A stretch of 64,000 bases of DNA, taken from positions 124,001 through 188,000 of the forward strand of contig CP154437.1 in the NCBI GenBank assembly GCA_039516895.1, in the 5' to 3' direction. This stretch comes from Campylobacter coli (GTDB taxonomy: Bacteria > Campylobacterota > Campylobacteria > Campylobacterales > Campylobacteraceae). This document shows, in pieces, positions 55,029-64,000 of the stretch. How positions within the stretch are numbered: the first letter of the stretch is position 1; each line of letters opens with the position of its first letter. The notes beneath the pieces are model-generated. The model was not told where the DNA came from. It saw only the letters and a program-made list of their open reading frames with translations, and did not search any database. A program made the translations under genes and the position numbers.

Positions 55029-55652
55029 TTATTCTTTATGTCTTTCTTTAAGTTTGGCAATCACATCTGAAAAACTTAAATTTGCATCCGCAAGTAAAAC
55101 ACTTAAATGATACATCAAATCAGCCGCCTCGCAAATAAGCTCATCTTTATCTTTAACAGTTGCTGCCAAGGCAGTTTCCACACCTTCTTCGCCGACTTTT
55201 TGTGCAATGCGTTTTGTTCCTTTTTTAAAAAGCTTTGCAGTATAGGAAGTATTTTCATCCGCATTCTTGCGCGAATTTATAAGTTTTTCCAGTCTTGCTA
55301 AAAAGACAAAATCTGCACTTTTAGATACATTTTCAAAGCAAGAAATATTGCCTATATGGCAAGTAGCTCCTATAGGATCAACTAAAATTAAAAGTGTATC
55401 ATTATCGCAATCAAGGCTTAAATCAACGATATTTAAAAAATTTCCACTCTCTTCACCCTTCATCCAAAGACGATTTTTAGTACGCGAAAAAAATACGACC
55501 TTTTTGCTTTCCAAACTTTTTTCTAAAGCTTTCTCATCCATAAAACCTAGCATTAAAACTTCACAGCTTTTTGCATCTTGTATTATGACAGGGATAAGCC
55601 CATTTACTTTTTGCCAATTGATTTTTTCATTTAAATTTTGGAAATTTTGCAT
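55029..55652 (-). CDS. hisI: Bifunctional phosphoribosyl-AMP cyclohydrolase/phosphoribosyl-ATP pyrophosphatase
   Basis: This 207-residue fusion covers the second and third steps of histidine synthesis. The HisI part (about 1-115) has [13 protein letters not shown] and GATCHIG with zinc cysteines. The HisE part (about 120-207) has [11 protein letters not shown] and the acidic helix [13 protein letters not shown]. It lies two bases after hisF. Confidence 0.94.
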   Translation of the reverse strand: MQNFQNLNEKINWQKVNGLIPVIIQDAKSCEVLMLGFMDEKALEKSLESKKVVFFSRTKNRLWMKGEESGNFLNIVDLSLDCDNDTLLILVDPIGATCHIGNISCFENVSKSADFVFLARLEKLINSRKNADENTSYTAKLFKKGTKRIAQKVGEEGVETALAATVKDKDELICEAADLMYHLSVLLADANLSFSDVIAKLKERHKE

Positions 55653-55654
55653 TT

Positions 55655-56422
55655 TTATATCCTTATACTTACACCTTGGATTTTTAAGTAGTTTTTTAAT
55701 TCTTTAATATCAATGATTTGTTGATGAAAAACAGAAGCTGCTAAAGCCCCATCTACTCCGATTTTAAAGGCTTCTAAAAAGTGCTCCATCTTTCCTGCTC
55801 CACCGCTTGCGATCAAAGGTACTTTGCATTCTTTTTTTGCAAGGCTTAATTGCTCTAAATCATAGCCATTTTTAACACCATCTTGATTCATCATATTTAG
55901 AACTATCTCTCCAGCGCCCAAATCCTGTACTTCCTTAATCCACTCGATCGTATTTTTCCCGCTATGTTTGCTAGTGTTTTCATCACCTGTGTATTTGAAA
56001 ACCTTTAAATTTCCATTTTCATCTTTAAAGCTATCAATGCCCACTACAACGCATTGTACCCCAAAACTTTTGGCTAAACGAGTGATAAGATCTGGATCGT
56101 TTAAAGCAGGGGAGTTGATAGAAATTTTATCCGCTCCATTGGCTAAAAGTTCGGCTGCATCTTCTTCGCTTTTAATACCGCCTGCCACGCAAAAAGGGAT
56201 GTTGATATTTTTGGCCACTTCGCTTACCCATTCTCTTGAAATGCGTTCCTTTCTAGCGCTTGCGGCAATATCATAAAACACAAGCTCGTCAATCCCGCTT
56301 TGAGAATAACGCTTTGCAAGCTCTACGATATCTCCCATATCTTTATGATTTTTAAACTGTGTTCCCTTTACTACTCTACCATCTTTTACATCTAAACATG
56401 CAATTATGCGTTTTGTAAGCAT
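55655..56422 (-). CDS. hisF: Imidazole glycerol phosphate synthase, cyclase subunit
   Basis: The 255-residue beta/alpha barrel begins with [19 protein letters not shown], where the aspartate is catalytic, and has the second phosphate site ASGGAG near residue 205. It pairs with HisH, which supplies ammonia. It overlaps hisA by 19 bases. Confidence 0.95.
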   Translation of the reverse strand: MLTKRIIACLDVKDGRVVKGTQFKNHKDMGDIVELAKRYSQSGIDELVFYDIAASARKERISREWVSEVAKNINIPFCVAGGIKSEEDAAELLANGADKISINSPALNDPDLITRLAKSFGVQCVVVGIDSFKDENGNLKVFKYTGDENTSKHSGKNTIEWIKEVQDLGAGEIVLNMMNQDGVKNGYDLEQLSLAKKECKVPLIASGGAGKMEHFLEAFKIGVDGALAASVFHQQIIDIKELKNYLKIQGVSIRI

Positions 56423-57132
56423 TTTATCCCTTCTTCTACGCTAAAAACTCCATCTAATAAAGCTTTTCCTACGATAACCCCACTACAAATACCCTTGAGT
56501 TTTTTAAGATCCTCTAAGCTCGCTACGCCTCCACTTGCTTGAGTGTGAATTTTAGGAAAGTTTTTATGGATGAGTTCATAAAGTTCAGCATTGCTTCCTT
56601 GCATGGTGCCATCTCTTGAAATATCAGTGCAAAGTATGTGTTTTAGACCCTTGATATTATAAAATTCTAAAACCTCTAAAAGTCTTTTATCGCTCGTATC
56701 CTGCCAAGCGTTAATAGCTATCATATAATCTTCTTTTAAAATTGTATCAAGTGCCAAAACGATAGCTTCACTTCCAAAATGTTGTAAAATTTCAACACAA
56801 AGCGTAGGATTTGTAATCGCCAAAGAGCCGATCACTACACGCTTTACTCCACAATCAAGCAAAGCTTGTATCTCTTCTTTGGTGCGAATTCCACCACCCA
56901 CTTGCAAATTGACACTGACTTCATTTGCTAATTTTTCTATCAGGGTAAGTTGTCTTTTATTTGGATCTTTAGCTCCGCTTAAATCCACTAAATGAAGCCA
57001 AGTTGCTCCTGCGTTTTCGTATTCTCTAAATTTTTCTAAAGGATCGTATTTGTATACTTTTTTTTGTTCATAATCGCCTTTCACAAGGCGCACTACTTGT
57101 CCATCGATCAAATCAAGTGCAGGGATTATCAT
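56404..57132 (-). CDS. hisA: ProFAR isomerase
   Basis: The 242-residue barrel isomerase begins [17 protein letters not shown], with the catalytic aspartate at residue 7, and has the phosphate-site segments [10 protein letters not shown] and [11 protein letters not shown]. It converts ProFAR to PRFAR in histidine synthesis. It overlaps hisH by four bases and hisF by 19. Confidence 0.95.
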   Translation of the reverse strand: MIIPALDLIDGQVVRLVKGDYEQKKVYKYDPLEKFREYENAGATWLHLVDLSGAKDPNKRQLTLIEKLANEVSVNLQVGGGIRTKEEIQALLDCGVKRVVIGSLAITNPTLCVEILQHFGSEAIVLALDTILKEDYMIAINAWQDTSDKRLLEVLEFYNIKGLKHILCTDISRDGTMQGSNAELYELIHKNFPKIHTQASGGVASLEDLKKLKGICSGVIVGKALLDGVFSVEEGIKCLQNA

Positions 57133-57716
57133 GCTATATCCTTAATGAAATTTGATATTAAAATTTCCCCCGCTTCTCCACTTCTTTCAGGGTGAAATTG
57201 TACGCCATAAAAATTATCTTTTGCTAAACTTGCGCTAAATTTTACCCCATAATCACTTGTAGCTATGGTATAGTCATTTAATGCTACATGATAACTGTGT
57301 ACAAAATAAAAATAAGCCCCATTTAAACCCTTAAAAAGTGGGTGTGAGCTTGCAACTTCATTCCACCCCATGTGCGGTAAAGAATACTCTTTTGGAAGTT
57401 CAAATTTTTGAGTTTTAAAAGGTATAATGCCTAGAGTTTCTTGATTTAGTTCTTCTGAAAAATCCCCTAAAATTTGCATTCCTAGGCAAATTCCAAGTAA
57501 GGGTTTTTTGGTATTTTTGATAAAATTTGTTAGATTAAAGCTTTCTAAATTGCTCATTGCTTTTGCTGCTGTTCCAACTCCTGGTAAAAAAAGCTTATCC
57601 GCACTTTCTAAATCTTTTAAATCTCTACTGATTTTAGCATCAAAGCCTAGTCTATCAAGACAAAATTTCAAAGATGCCAAATTTGCACATGCTGTATCGA
57701 TGATGATCAGTTTCAT
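57129..57716 (-). CDS. hisH: Imidazole glycerol phosphate synthase, glutaminase subunit
   Basis: This 195-residue class I glutamine amidotransferase has the nucleophile cysteine in [11 protein letters not shown] (about residue 78) and the His-Glu pair in VQFHPERSG. It passes ammonia to HisF. Four-base overlaps join it to hisB and hisA. Confidence 0.95.
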   Translation of the reverse strand: MKLIIIDTACANLASLKFCLDRLGFDAKISRDLKDLESADKLFLPGVGTAAKAMSNLESFNLTNFIKNTKKPLLGICLGMQILGDFSEELNQETLGIIPFKTQKFELPKEYSLPHMGWNEVASSHPLFKGLNGAYFYFVHSYHVALNDYTIATSDYGVKFSASLAKDNFYGVQFHPERSGEAGEILISNFIKDIA

Positions 57717-58774
57717 ATTACCCCTTTAGAGCTGGCTAAATTTTCACTTTCGATTTTTACAGCCATTTTCAAGGCTTTTGCAAAAGCTTTAAAAAGCCCT
57801 TCGGCTTTGTGATGATCGTTTTTACCTTTAACCTTTAAGTGTAAACTCGCTCCCATTGAGTAGCTTAGCGAGTAAAAAAAGTGTTCTATCATTTCAGTAC
57901 TTAATTCGCCTAATTTTTCCTTTTTAAATTTGGCTTTATAAACTAAATGCGGACGGTTGCAAAAATCGATCGCACAACTTGCCAAACACTCATCCATAGG
58001 CAAGACAAAGCCATATCTTGTGATACCTATCTTATCTCCTAAAGCTTGTTTTATGGCACTTCCTAAAGCTAAAGCAACATCTTCAACGCTATGATGCTCA
58101 TCGATTTCTAAATCACCCTTGCAAGAAATTTCAAGTCCTATGCCCCCATGTACTGCGATTTGCTCGAGCATATGATCGAAAAAAGGAACTCCTGTATTAA
58201 TAGCAATCTTTCCACCATTTAAACATACTTTTACATAGATATTGGTTTCTTTAGTGATACGCGAAATGCTTGCGGTGCGAAAGGAATTTAGAATTTCTTC
58301 TTCTATCTCTTTCCAAGTCAAATTCTCGCTGTATTTTAACCCACGAACACCTAAATTTGAAGCTAGGATCATATCAGTATCTCGATCGCCGATCACAAAG
58401 CTTTGTTCTTTATTGTAAAGATTGTGCTTGATATACTCATCTAAAAGGGCAGTTTTTGGCTTTCTACACTCGCAATTTTCATTTTCAAAATGTGGACAAA
58501 TGAAAATATCTTTAAATTCTATGCCACAGCTTTGTAAAATATCTAACATTTTTTGATGTGCTATTTCAAAATCTTCTTTAGGAAAGCTTTGAGTCCCAAG
58601 GCCATCTTGATTAGAAACAAGCACAAATTTAAAGCCAAAATTTTTAAGTTTTAAAAGAGTAGGGATAGCACCTTTTTCAAAACGAAGTTTTTCAAGGCTA
58701 TCGATTTGAAAATCGCTCTTTGGTTCTTCTATGATGGTACCATCTCTATCGATAAAAAGGATTTTTTCACTCAT
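57713..58774 (-). CDS. hisB: Bifunctional histidinol phosphatase/imidazoleglycerol-phosphate dehydratase
   Basis: The 353-residue fusion has an N-terminal HAD phosphatase (about 1-160) with FIDRDGTI and a zinc loop [15 protein letters not shown]. The C-terminal dehydratase (about 165-353) has FFDHMLEQ and [14 protein letters not shown] with its metal histidines. Four-base overlaps occur on both sides. Confidence 0.95.
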   Translation of the reverse strand: MSEKILFIDRDGTIIEEPKSDFQIDSLEKLRFEKGAIPTLLKLKNFGFKFVLVSNQDGLGTQSFPKEDFEIAHQKMLDILQSCGIEFKDIFICPHFENENCECRKPKTALLDEYIKHNLYNKEQSFVIGDRDTDMILASNLGVRGLKYSENLTWKEIEEEILNSFRTASISRITKETNIYVKVCLNGGKIAINTGVPFFDHMLEQIAVHGGIGLEISCKGDLEIDEHHSVEDVALALGSAIKQALGDKIGITRYGFVLPMDECLASCAIDFCNRPHLVYKAKFKKEKLGELSTEMIEHFFYSLSYSMGASLHLKVKGKNDHHKAEGLFKAFAKALKMAVKIESENLASSKGVI

Positions 58775-60057
58775 TTTAGACTTTCTAAGCGAAAAGTTAC
58801 TGCATTTTTATGCGCATCTAAATGTTCATTTGCAGCTAAAATTTCAACACTTTTTCCTAAATTTAAAAAGCCTTCTTTGCTAAGTTCTTGCACGCTCATT
58901 CTTTTGCTAAAATCAGCCAAGCCCAAGCTAGAATGCGTTTTAGTAAGTCCATAAGTTGGCAAGACATGATTTGTCCCACTTGCATAATCCCCCATGGATT
59001 CTGGGCTTAACTCACCTAAAAATACAGATCCAGCGTGTTTGACTTTATCTAAAAGCTCACGAGGATTTTGTGTTTGTATGATTAAGTGCTCAGGTGCGTA
59101 AAGATTTGAGATCAAAAGAGCTTCATCTAAGTCTTTTGCAATGATGATTTTAGAATTTGCAATGCTTTTAGACGCTAATTCTTTTCTTGGTAAATTTTCA
59201 AGCTGACGGCTTACTTCATCACTCGCACTTTGTGCAAATTCTTTGCTTAAGCATACCAAAATCACTTGAGAATCTGCACCATGTTCAGCTTGTGAAAGCA
59301 AGTCGCTTGCTACAAATTTAACATTTGCTTTCTCATCTGCTATGACTAAAACTTCACTAGGTCCTGCTTGCATATCTATAGCAGCTCCATTTATATCACT
59401 GCTTACTTGGCGTTTAGCTTCAGTAACAAAGGCATTACCTGGCCCAAAGATTTTATCTACTTTTAAAACGCTTTTGGTTCCATAAGCTAGTGCTGCTATA
59501 GCTCCTGCACCACCCATTTGATAAATTTCATCTACTCCGCAAAGCTTAGCGCAAAAAAGCGTAGCATCGTTTATTTTTGCAGGGCTTGCCAAAACAATTT
59601 TTTCACATTGAGCTATTTTTGCAGGAATTGCTAGCATTAAAACCGTTGAAAATAAAGGCGCCAAACCCCCTGGTATATAAAGTCCTACTTTTTCAATAGG
59701 GCGTGTTAAAACTTCGCATTTTACACCCTTGGTGGTTTCAATGGCTACTTCTTTTGGAATTTGCGCCTCATGGAATTTTTTGATATTTTCATAAGCGATT
59801 AAAATCGCTTCTTTTAAGTCTTTATCCAAGCGTGAGCTTGCGTTTTCAAGCTCTTCTTCGCTTACTTTGATACTTGAAATTTGGGCTTTGTCAAATTTTG
59901 AAGCTTGTTCTATCAAAGCTTCATCGCCTTTTTCTCTTACTTCCTTGATGATAGAACTCACTATCTGTGAAATTTCATCTTTTGCTGCTATTGCAGGGCG
60001 TTTTAATACTTCTTGTTTTTGTTTTTCGTCTAACTCGTTAAAATTTATTATTTGCAT
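58771..60057 (-). CDS. hisD: Histidinol dehydrogenase
   Basis: This 428-residue zinc enzyme catalyses the last two oxidations to histidine. Landmarks are [20 protein letters not shown], the dinucleotide region [12 protein letters not shown], and zinc/catalytic residues in [10 protein letters not shown] and [18 protein letters not shown]. It overlaps hisB by four bases. Confidence 0.95.
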   Translation of the reverse strand: MQIINFNELDEKQKQEVLKRPAIAAKDEISQIVSSIIKEVREKGDEALIEQASKFDKAQISSIKVSEEELENASSRLDKDLKEAILIAYENIKKFHEAQIPKEVAIETTKGVKCEVLTRPIEKVGLYIPGGLAPLFSTVLMLAIPAKIAQCEKIVLASPAKINDATLFCAKLCGVDEIYQMGGAGAIAALAYGTKSVLKVDKIFGPGNAFVTEAKRQVSSDINGAAIDMQAGPSEVLVIADEKANVKFVASDLLSQAEHGADSQVILVCLSKEFAQSASDEVSRQLENLPRKELASKSIANSKIIIAKDLDEALLISNLYAPEHLIIQTQNPRELLDKVKHAGSVFLGELSPESMGDYASGTNHVLPTYGLTKTHSSLGLADFSKRMSVQELSKEGFLNLGKSVEILAANEHLDAHKNAVTFRLESLK

Positions 60058-60064
60058 TTTTTAC

Positions 60065-60964
60065 TCACTTTAACATTTTTTCAATAGGTAAAACTAAAAT
60101 CGAACTCGCACCTTCTTCTTTTAAAGCTTCCATAGTTTCCCAAAAAAGATTTTCTTTACTTACCATATGCAAGGCTACATTTTTTTCATCATGTGCTAAA
60201 GGTAAGATAGTAGGCTTTTCTACACCTGGAAGTAGGGATTGGATTTTGTCAAGTTTTTCTTTTGGAGCATGAAGCATGATGTATTTGCTTTCTCTTGCTT
60301 GCATTACCCCTGCAACGCGAAGCATGATTTTATCAACCAAAGCCTGTTTTTCACTACTTAGAGTATTTTGTTTTTGTATCAAACAAGCACGAGATTGGTA
60401 AATAACTTTAACTTCTTTAAGATTGTTTGCTTGTAGTGTTGCGCCGCTTGAAACAAGATCACAAATCGCATCGGCTAAATTTGCTCTTGGAGCTACTTCA
60501 ACCGAACCTGTAAGCATACAATTTTTATAATGAACATTGTTTTCTTTCATAAAGCGTTTTAAAAGTTGTGGATAAGAAGTGGCGATTCTTAAATTTTCAA
60601 AATCTTTCAAATTATCAAATTTTTTCTCTTGAGGCAAGGCAAGTGAAAGTCTACAATAACCAAAATCAAGCTTTGTCAAAAGCTTGTAATTTGCCTCTTC
60701 GCCCAAGCTCTTTCTTTCGAGTTCGTTTTCTTCTAAAACATTTTCGCCTATAATGCCAAGATCTACAACTCCATCAAAGATAAGACCAGGTATATCATCA
60801 TCTCTTACTCTTAAAATATCTATGGGTAGGTTGGTTGAAAAAGCTATGAGACTTTGCTCATGTATATGCATTTTAATTCCGCATTTGTTTAAAAGTTCTA
60901 CGGATTCTTTAGAGAGTCTGCCTGATTTTTGTATAGCTATACGCAAACGAGAATTTTCTTGCAT
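60065..60964 (-). CDS. hisG: ATP phosphoribosyltransferase, long form
   Basis: The 299-residue enzyme starts histidine synthesis. The catalytic core (about 1-220) includes [21 protein letters not shown]-type residues ([12 protein letters not shown]) and the PRPP loop near [16 protein letters not shown]-terminal ACT-like domain (about 225-299) indicates the long, histidine-feedback-inhibited form, which needs no HisZ. AAGGA precedes the ATG. It is the first gene of hisGDBHAFI. Confidence 0.95.
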   Translation of the reverse strand: MQENSRLRIAIQKSGRLSKESVELLNKCGIKMHIHEQSLIAFSTNLPIDILRVRDDDIPGLIFDGVVDLGIIGENVLEENELERKSLGEEANYKLLTKLDFGYCRLSLALPQEKKFDNLKDFENLRIATSYPQLLKRFMKENNVHYKNCMLTGSVEVAPRANLADAICDLVSSGATLQANNLKEVKVIYQSRACLIQKQNTLSSEKQALVDKIMLRVAGVMQARESKYIMLHAPKEKLDKIQSLLPGVEKPTILPLAHDEKNVALHMVSKENLFWETMEALKEEGASSILVLPIEKMLK

Positions 60965-60996
60965 ATTTTATATCCTTGCATTTATAAAAATAAAAA

Positions 60997-61002
60997 ATTA
61001 TA
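60997..61002 (-). promoter_or_regulatory. -10 box for the his operon
   Basis: TATAAT on the minus strand predicts a start near 60990 and a leader of about 26 bases. That is too short for a his leader peptide, so attenuation of the enteric kind is unlikely. Confidence 0.55.
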
Positions 61003-61066
61003 TTAGCATAAGTAGTTAAAATTTTGGCTAAAAATTATTTTTTAAATAATCATTTAAGAATTTTTA

Positions 61067-61079
61067 TTTTTTTTTTTTT
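61067..61079 (+). repeat. T13 homopolymer tract
   Basis: Thirteen consecutive T on the plus strand (A13 for the his operon) lie about 65 bases upstream of the his -10 box. The surrounding gap (60965-61163) is otherwise plain AT-rich sequence. Confidence 0.8.
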
Positions 61080-61163
61080 AGAAATTAGATTTAAAAATAT
61101 GATTTTGAATTTTTTGGATTTGTAAAAAGTTAGTAGGTTAAAAAATTATAAGGAGAAAATTTT

Positions 61164-61189
61164 AAAATTCCAGCTTAAGCTGGAATTTT
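61164..61189 (-). terminator. Alpha-operon terminator
   Basis: A perfect 26-base palindrome with a GC-containing core (TTCCAGCTT and its complement) touches the rplQ stop codon and is followed on the minus strand by T-rich sequence. Confidence 0.75.
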
Positions 61190-61542
61190 TAGGCTACAAA
61201 TTCAATAAAAGCCATTTCAGCTGCGTCACCGCGGCGAATTCTTGTTTTGATAATTCTTGTATAGCCACCATTTCTTTCTTTGAAATTTGGAGCTATTTCT
61301 GTAACAAGTTTGTTTGTAGCATTTTTATCTTGTAAAGCAGCAAAAACTGCTCTGTGAGCGTTAAAATCTCCAAGTCTTGCTCTAGTAATCAATCTTTCTA
61401 CATAGCCTCTTAATTCTTTAGCTTTTGGTAGAGTTGTTTCGATTTTACCGCTATTAACTAAAGCTATAGTTAAATTTTTTAACAAGGCAGCACGATGAGA
61501 TGAAGTTCTGCCAAGTTTTCTATATCCGTGTTTATGTCTCAT
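61189..61542 (-). CDS. rplQ: 50S ribosomal protein L17
   Basis: This 117-residue protein starts [17 protein letters not shown], the typical L17 opening, and ends with [20 protein letters not shown]. It lies near the exit tunnel. Its start follows rpoA by three bases. Confidence 0.96.
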   Translation of the reverse strand: MRHKHGYRKLGRTSSHRAALLKNLTIALVNSGKIETTLPKAKELRGYVERLITRARLGDFNAHRAVFAALQDKNATNKLVTEIAPNFKERNGGYTRIIKTRIRRGDAAEMAFIEFVA

Positions 61543-61545
61543 TCT

Positions 61546-62559
61546 TTATCCTTCGTTTTGTGCTTTTAATTCATCGATTTTTTTCTTAAGCAAATCTTTA
61601 TTATCACTAAGCTTAGAAGTACCTACAGGGAAGCCTATGCTTTCCATAATGCTTTTAATTTCATCTAAAGATTTTTTGCCTAAATTTTTAAGTCCAGCAA
61701 GTTCATTAACACTCATTAAAGCGAGCTCTCCGATATAAACAATTCCTGCTTTTTCAAGGCAATTGTAACTTCTTGCACTTAAATTGAGATCAGTAATATT
61801 TTGCAATAGTTTAGTATTTTCTAATTCATTGCTTGTAGCTTGACTTTTTATGATGCTTCTAACATTTGTAATTTTATCAAATACTGATAATTGCTTATAC
61901 ATAGCTTCTAAAGCATTTTGAAAAGCTTCATTTGGAGTGATTTGTCCATCAGTAGTTACTGTTAAAACTACTTTTTCATAGTCAGGATTGTCTTCAAATA
62001 AAACTTTCTCAATATCATAAGTCGCCTCTCTTACAGGAGTGAAAAAAGCATCAAGAGCTATGAATTTTGGATCATTGATAAGTTCTTTGATTTCTTCACT
62101 TGGTACATAACCAATGCCTTTTTCTATGATAAGAGTAAATTTAAGTTCAGCATCTTCATTGATTGTTGCTAAATATGCATCTGTATTTACGACTTCAACT
62201 TGATCGTTGTTTAAATCTTTACCATAAATTTCTTTAGGGCCTTTGAAACTAAACTCAACGATTTCTTTATTAGAATCGCTTTTAAGTTTGAAGCGTAATT
62301 TTTTAAGATTGATGATAAAAAGTGCTACATCTTCAAGCATACCACGCATACTATCAAATTCATGCGCCACACCATCGATATGAATAGCGGTTGGAGCATA
62401 GCCTATAGTGCTAGTATAAAGTAAACGGCGTAAAGGATGGGCTAGGGTAATACCATAGCCGATCTCAAAAGGCCAAGCACTGATTTTAGCCACAGTATCA
62501 CTAATATTTTCTATAGTGAATTCTGTCGGCGTATAAGCAGATGTTGTAATGTTTCTCAT
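61546..62559 (-). CDS. rpoA: RNA polymerase alpha subunit
   Basis: The 337-residue protein has the N-terminal dimerisation domain (about 1-235, with [12 protein letters not shown]) and the C-terminal DNA-contacting domain (about 250-320, with [20 protein letters not shown] and [13 protein letters not shown]). Size and domains are complete. Confidence 0.97.
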   Translation of the reverse strand: MRNITTSAYTPTEFTIENISDTVAKISAWPFEIGYGITLAHPLRRLLYTSTIGYAPTAIHIDGVAHEFDSMRGMLEDVALFIINLKKLRFKLKSDSNKEIVEFSFKGPKEIYGKDLNNDQVEVVNTDAYLATINEDAELKFTLIIEKGIGYVPSEEIKELINDPKFIALDAFFTPVREATYDIEKVLFEDNPDYEKVVLTVTTDGQITPNEAFQNALEAMYKQLSVFDKITNVRSIIKSQATSNELENTKLLQNITDLNLSARSYNCLEKAGIVYIGELALMSVNELAGLKNLGKKSLDEIKSIMESIGFPVGTSKLSDNKDLLKKKIDELKAQNEG

Positions 62560-62572
62560 GATTTAGCCCCTA

Positions 62573-63199
62573 TTACTTAGAGTAAAGCTCAACGATGAAT
62601 CTTTCCTCTACTGGAATGATAACTTCTTCTCTTTCAGGTTTTCTAGTGAAAATTCCAAATCTTTTATCTTTTTCCACATCTACCCAAGCAACGATACCTG
62701 TTTGAGCAGTAAGCTCGATCGCTCTTGTGATTTGAGGATTATTTTTACTTTTTTCTATTACTTCGATTTTTGCTCCTGCTTCTACTCTAAAGCTAGGGAT
62801 GTCTACTCTTTTTCCATTTACTAAAATGTGTCCATGAGTTACAAGTTGTCTTGCAAAACGACGAGTTGTAGCAAAGCCCATTCTATAAACTACATTGTCA
62901 AGTCTTTGCTCTAAAAGTTGGATAAGTAAAACCCCTGTATTGCCATCTCTTCTAGCAGCTTCTGCAAAAAGTCTTCTGAATTGTTTTTCACTTACTCCAT
63001 ACATAAATTTAGCTTTTTGTTTTTCTCTTAATTGGAGTCCGTATTCGCTGATTTTACCTTTTCTTGCTCCGTGTTGTCCTGGTGCATATGGGCGTTTATC
63101 TAATGCGCTTTTTCCGGCTAGTCTTCTTTCTCCTTTTAATGCTAAGCTAACACCAAAGCGTCTTTCTAATTTTTCTACTGGTCCTCTATATCTTGCCAT
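62573..63199 (-). CDS. rpsD: 30S ribosomal protein S4
   Basis: The 208-residue S4 begins [17 protein letters not shown] and includes the S4 RNA-binding domain ([19 protein letters not shown] and [13 protein letters not shown]). The N-terminal zinc cysteines of some S4 proteins are absent (zinc-free form). Confidence 0.97.
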   Translation of the reverse strand: MARYRGPVEKLERRFGVSLALKGERRLAGKSALDKRPYAPGQHGARKGKISEYGLQLREKQKAKFMYGVSEKQFRRLFAEAARRDGNTGVLLIQLLEQRLDNVVYRMGFATTRRFARQLVTHGHILVNGKRVDIPSFRVEAGAKIEVIEKSKNNPQITRAIELTAQTGIVAWVDVEKDKRFGIFTRKPEREEVIIPVEERFIVELYSK

Positions 63200-63228
63200 A
63201 ATTAATTCTCCTAATTTTTTCTTATATC

Positions 63229-63621
63229 TTAGACACGACGACGCTTAGGCGGTCTGCAACCATTATGAGCTAATGGAGTAATATCTTTTAAGAAAGTTAC
63301 TTTGATTCCTTCCATAGCACCTACACTTTTAACAGCAGTTTCTCTACCGCTTCCTGGTCCTTGTACTTTAATGCCTACTTCTTTGATTCCGTGTTCTTTT
63401 GCTTTATTTAAAGCGTCTTCTACTGCTTGTTGTGCCGCATAAGGAGTTGATTTTTTAGAACCTTTAAATCCTAAACCGCCCGCACTGCTCCAAGCGATAG
63501 CATTTCCCATTTCATCTGTAACAGTTACCATGGTATTGTTAAAAGTTGCACTGATATAAACAATACCTTTTGCTATATTTTTTTTAACTACTTTTTTCTT
63601 TACGATTTTTCTTTTTGCCAT
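63229..63621 (-). CDS. rpsK: 30S ribosomal protein S11
   Basis: This 130-residue S11 contains [18 protein letters not shown] and ends [11 protein letters not shown]. The N-terminus is lysine-rich. It follows rpsM by nine bases. Confidence 0.97.
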   Translation of the reverse strand: MAKRKIVKKKVVKKNIAKGIVYISATFNNTMVTVTDEMGNAIAWSSAGGLGFKGSKKSTPYAAQQAVEDALNKAKEHGIKEVGIKVQGPGSGRETAVKSVGAMEGIKVTFLKDITPLAHNGCRPPKRRRV

Positions 63622-63630
63622 CTTTTATCC

Positions 63631-63996
63631 TTATGATTTTGCACCAACAGTTTTTCTCTTACCTTTTCTAGTTCTTGCGTTTGTTTTTGTTTTTTGTCCG
63701 CGAACTGGTAAGCCTTTTCTGTGTCTTAAGCCTCTAAAGCTTCCTAAATCCATAAGTGCTTTTATATCCATAGCAACTTGTTTTCTTAAATCCCCTTCAA
63801 CCATATAGTTTTCTTGGATTTCTTTTCTGATAGCTGCTGCTTCATCTTCGCTTAGTTCATGCACTCTTTTGTCATAAGAAATGCCTGTTTTATCTAAGAT
63901 TTTTCTTGAAGTAAAAAGTCCTATACCATAAATATAGGTAAGTCCATACTCAATTCTTTTTTTCTTTGGTAAATCCACACCTGCGATACGAGCCAT
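63631..63996 (-). CDS. rpsM: 30S ribosomal protein S13
   Basis: The 121-residue S13 begins [19 protein letters not shown] and ends with the basic tail [13 protein letters not shown]. The gene is complete at the window edge; its upstream region lies outside. Confidence 0.97.
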   Translation of the reverse strand: MARIAGVDLPKKKRIEYGLTYIYGIGLFTSRKILDKTGISYDKRVHELSEDEAAAIRKEIQENYMVEGDLRKQVAMDIKALMDLGSFRGLRHRKGLPVRGQKTKTNARTRKGKRKTVGAKS

Positions 63997-64000
63997 GTTT

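Overview
The window is AT-rich epsilonproteobacterial (Campylobacterota) chromosome, almost certainly Campylobacter jejuni or a very close relative. The evidence is gene order: map / iamAB-type lipid transporter / tkt / ispA / murE / dnaG / rnhA / rnc / aroC, then tonB2-exbD2-exbB2, sdaCA, ribD, mutY, kgtP, chuABCD-chuZ, prfA, ispDF, mrp, dapD, hisGDBHAFI and the alpha ribosomal operon. This is the C. jejuni order, here shown inverted. Species assignment rests on remembered synteny and protein style, not on a database search.

Layout. (1) 1-450: end of map, then an intergenic region whose multi-hairpin element matches the published CJnc180/CJnc190 antisense sRNA locus. (2) 454-12490, minus strand: an Mla-like lipid ABC transporter (STAS-permease, ATPase, MCE protein, lipoprotein), transketolase, farnesyl diphosphate synthase, a PDZ protein, YbaB, MurE, a NifU-type scaffold and primase. 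(3) 12558-15720, plus strand: a LapB-like TPR/zinc protein, RNase HI, RNase III, chorismate synthase. (4) 15721-23251: the main accessory locus, a two-partner secretion pair with a 1874-residue FhaB/CdiA-like exoprotein and its ShlB/FhaC-type transporter. No recognisable toxin tip or immunity gene is present, and an unusual repeat/palindrome array lies just upstream. (5) 23254-31383: a PP-loop/NFACT-R tRNA-modification-like protein, two small-protein genes behind a sigma28-like promoter, a TonB system, and serine import and deamination. (6) 31442-37676: ribD, a probably accessory exported-protein pair (585-residue lipoprotein and 109-residue secreted protein), four tRNA genes (Gly-Leu-Cys-Ser in transcription order), a SIMPL-like protein and two tandem hemerythrins with C-terminal cysteine pairs. 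(7) 38001-46903: mutY (possibly leaderless), kgtP, a radical SAM protein, and the haem uptake and degradation locus chuABCD/chuZ with Fur-box-like sites. (8) 46934-52005, minus strand: prfA and rpsT, then ispDF, an HP1021-type atypical response regulator, an ATP-sulfurylase-like protein lacking its signature catalytic residues, and pgpA. (9) 52125-54412: mrp, dapD. (10) 54468-60964: the histidine operon, with a frameshifted membrane-protein gene at its 3-prime end. (11) 61189-63996: alpha operon rpsM-rpsK-rpsD-rpoA-rplQ.

Most of the window is housekeeping. The parts most worth following up are the two-partner secretion locus and its upstream repeats, the sRNA pair, the divergent ATP-sulfurylase homologue beside the HP1021-type regulator, the tandem hemerythrins, and the lipoprotein/secreted-protein pair next to the tRNA cluster. 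I saw no CRISPR array, insertion sequence, integrase, rRNA gene or long poly-G phase-variable tract.
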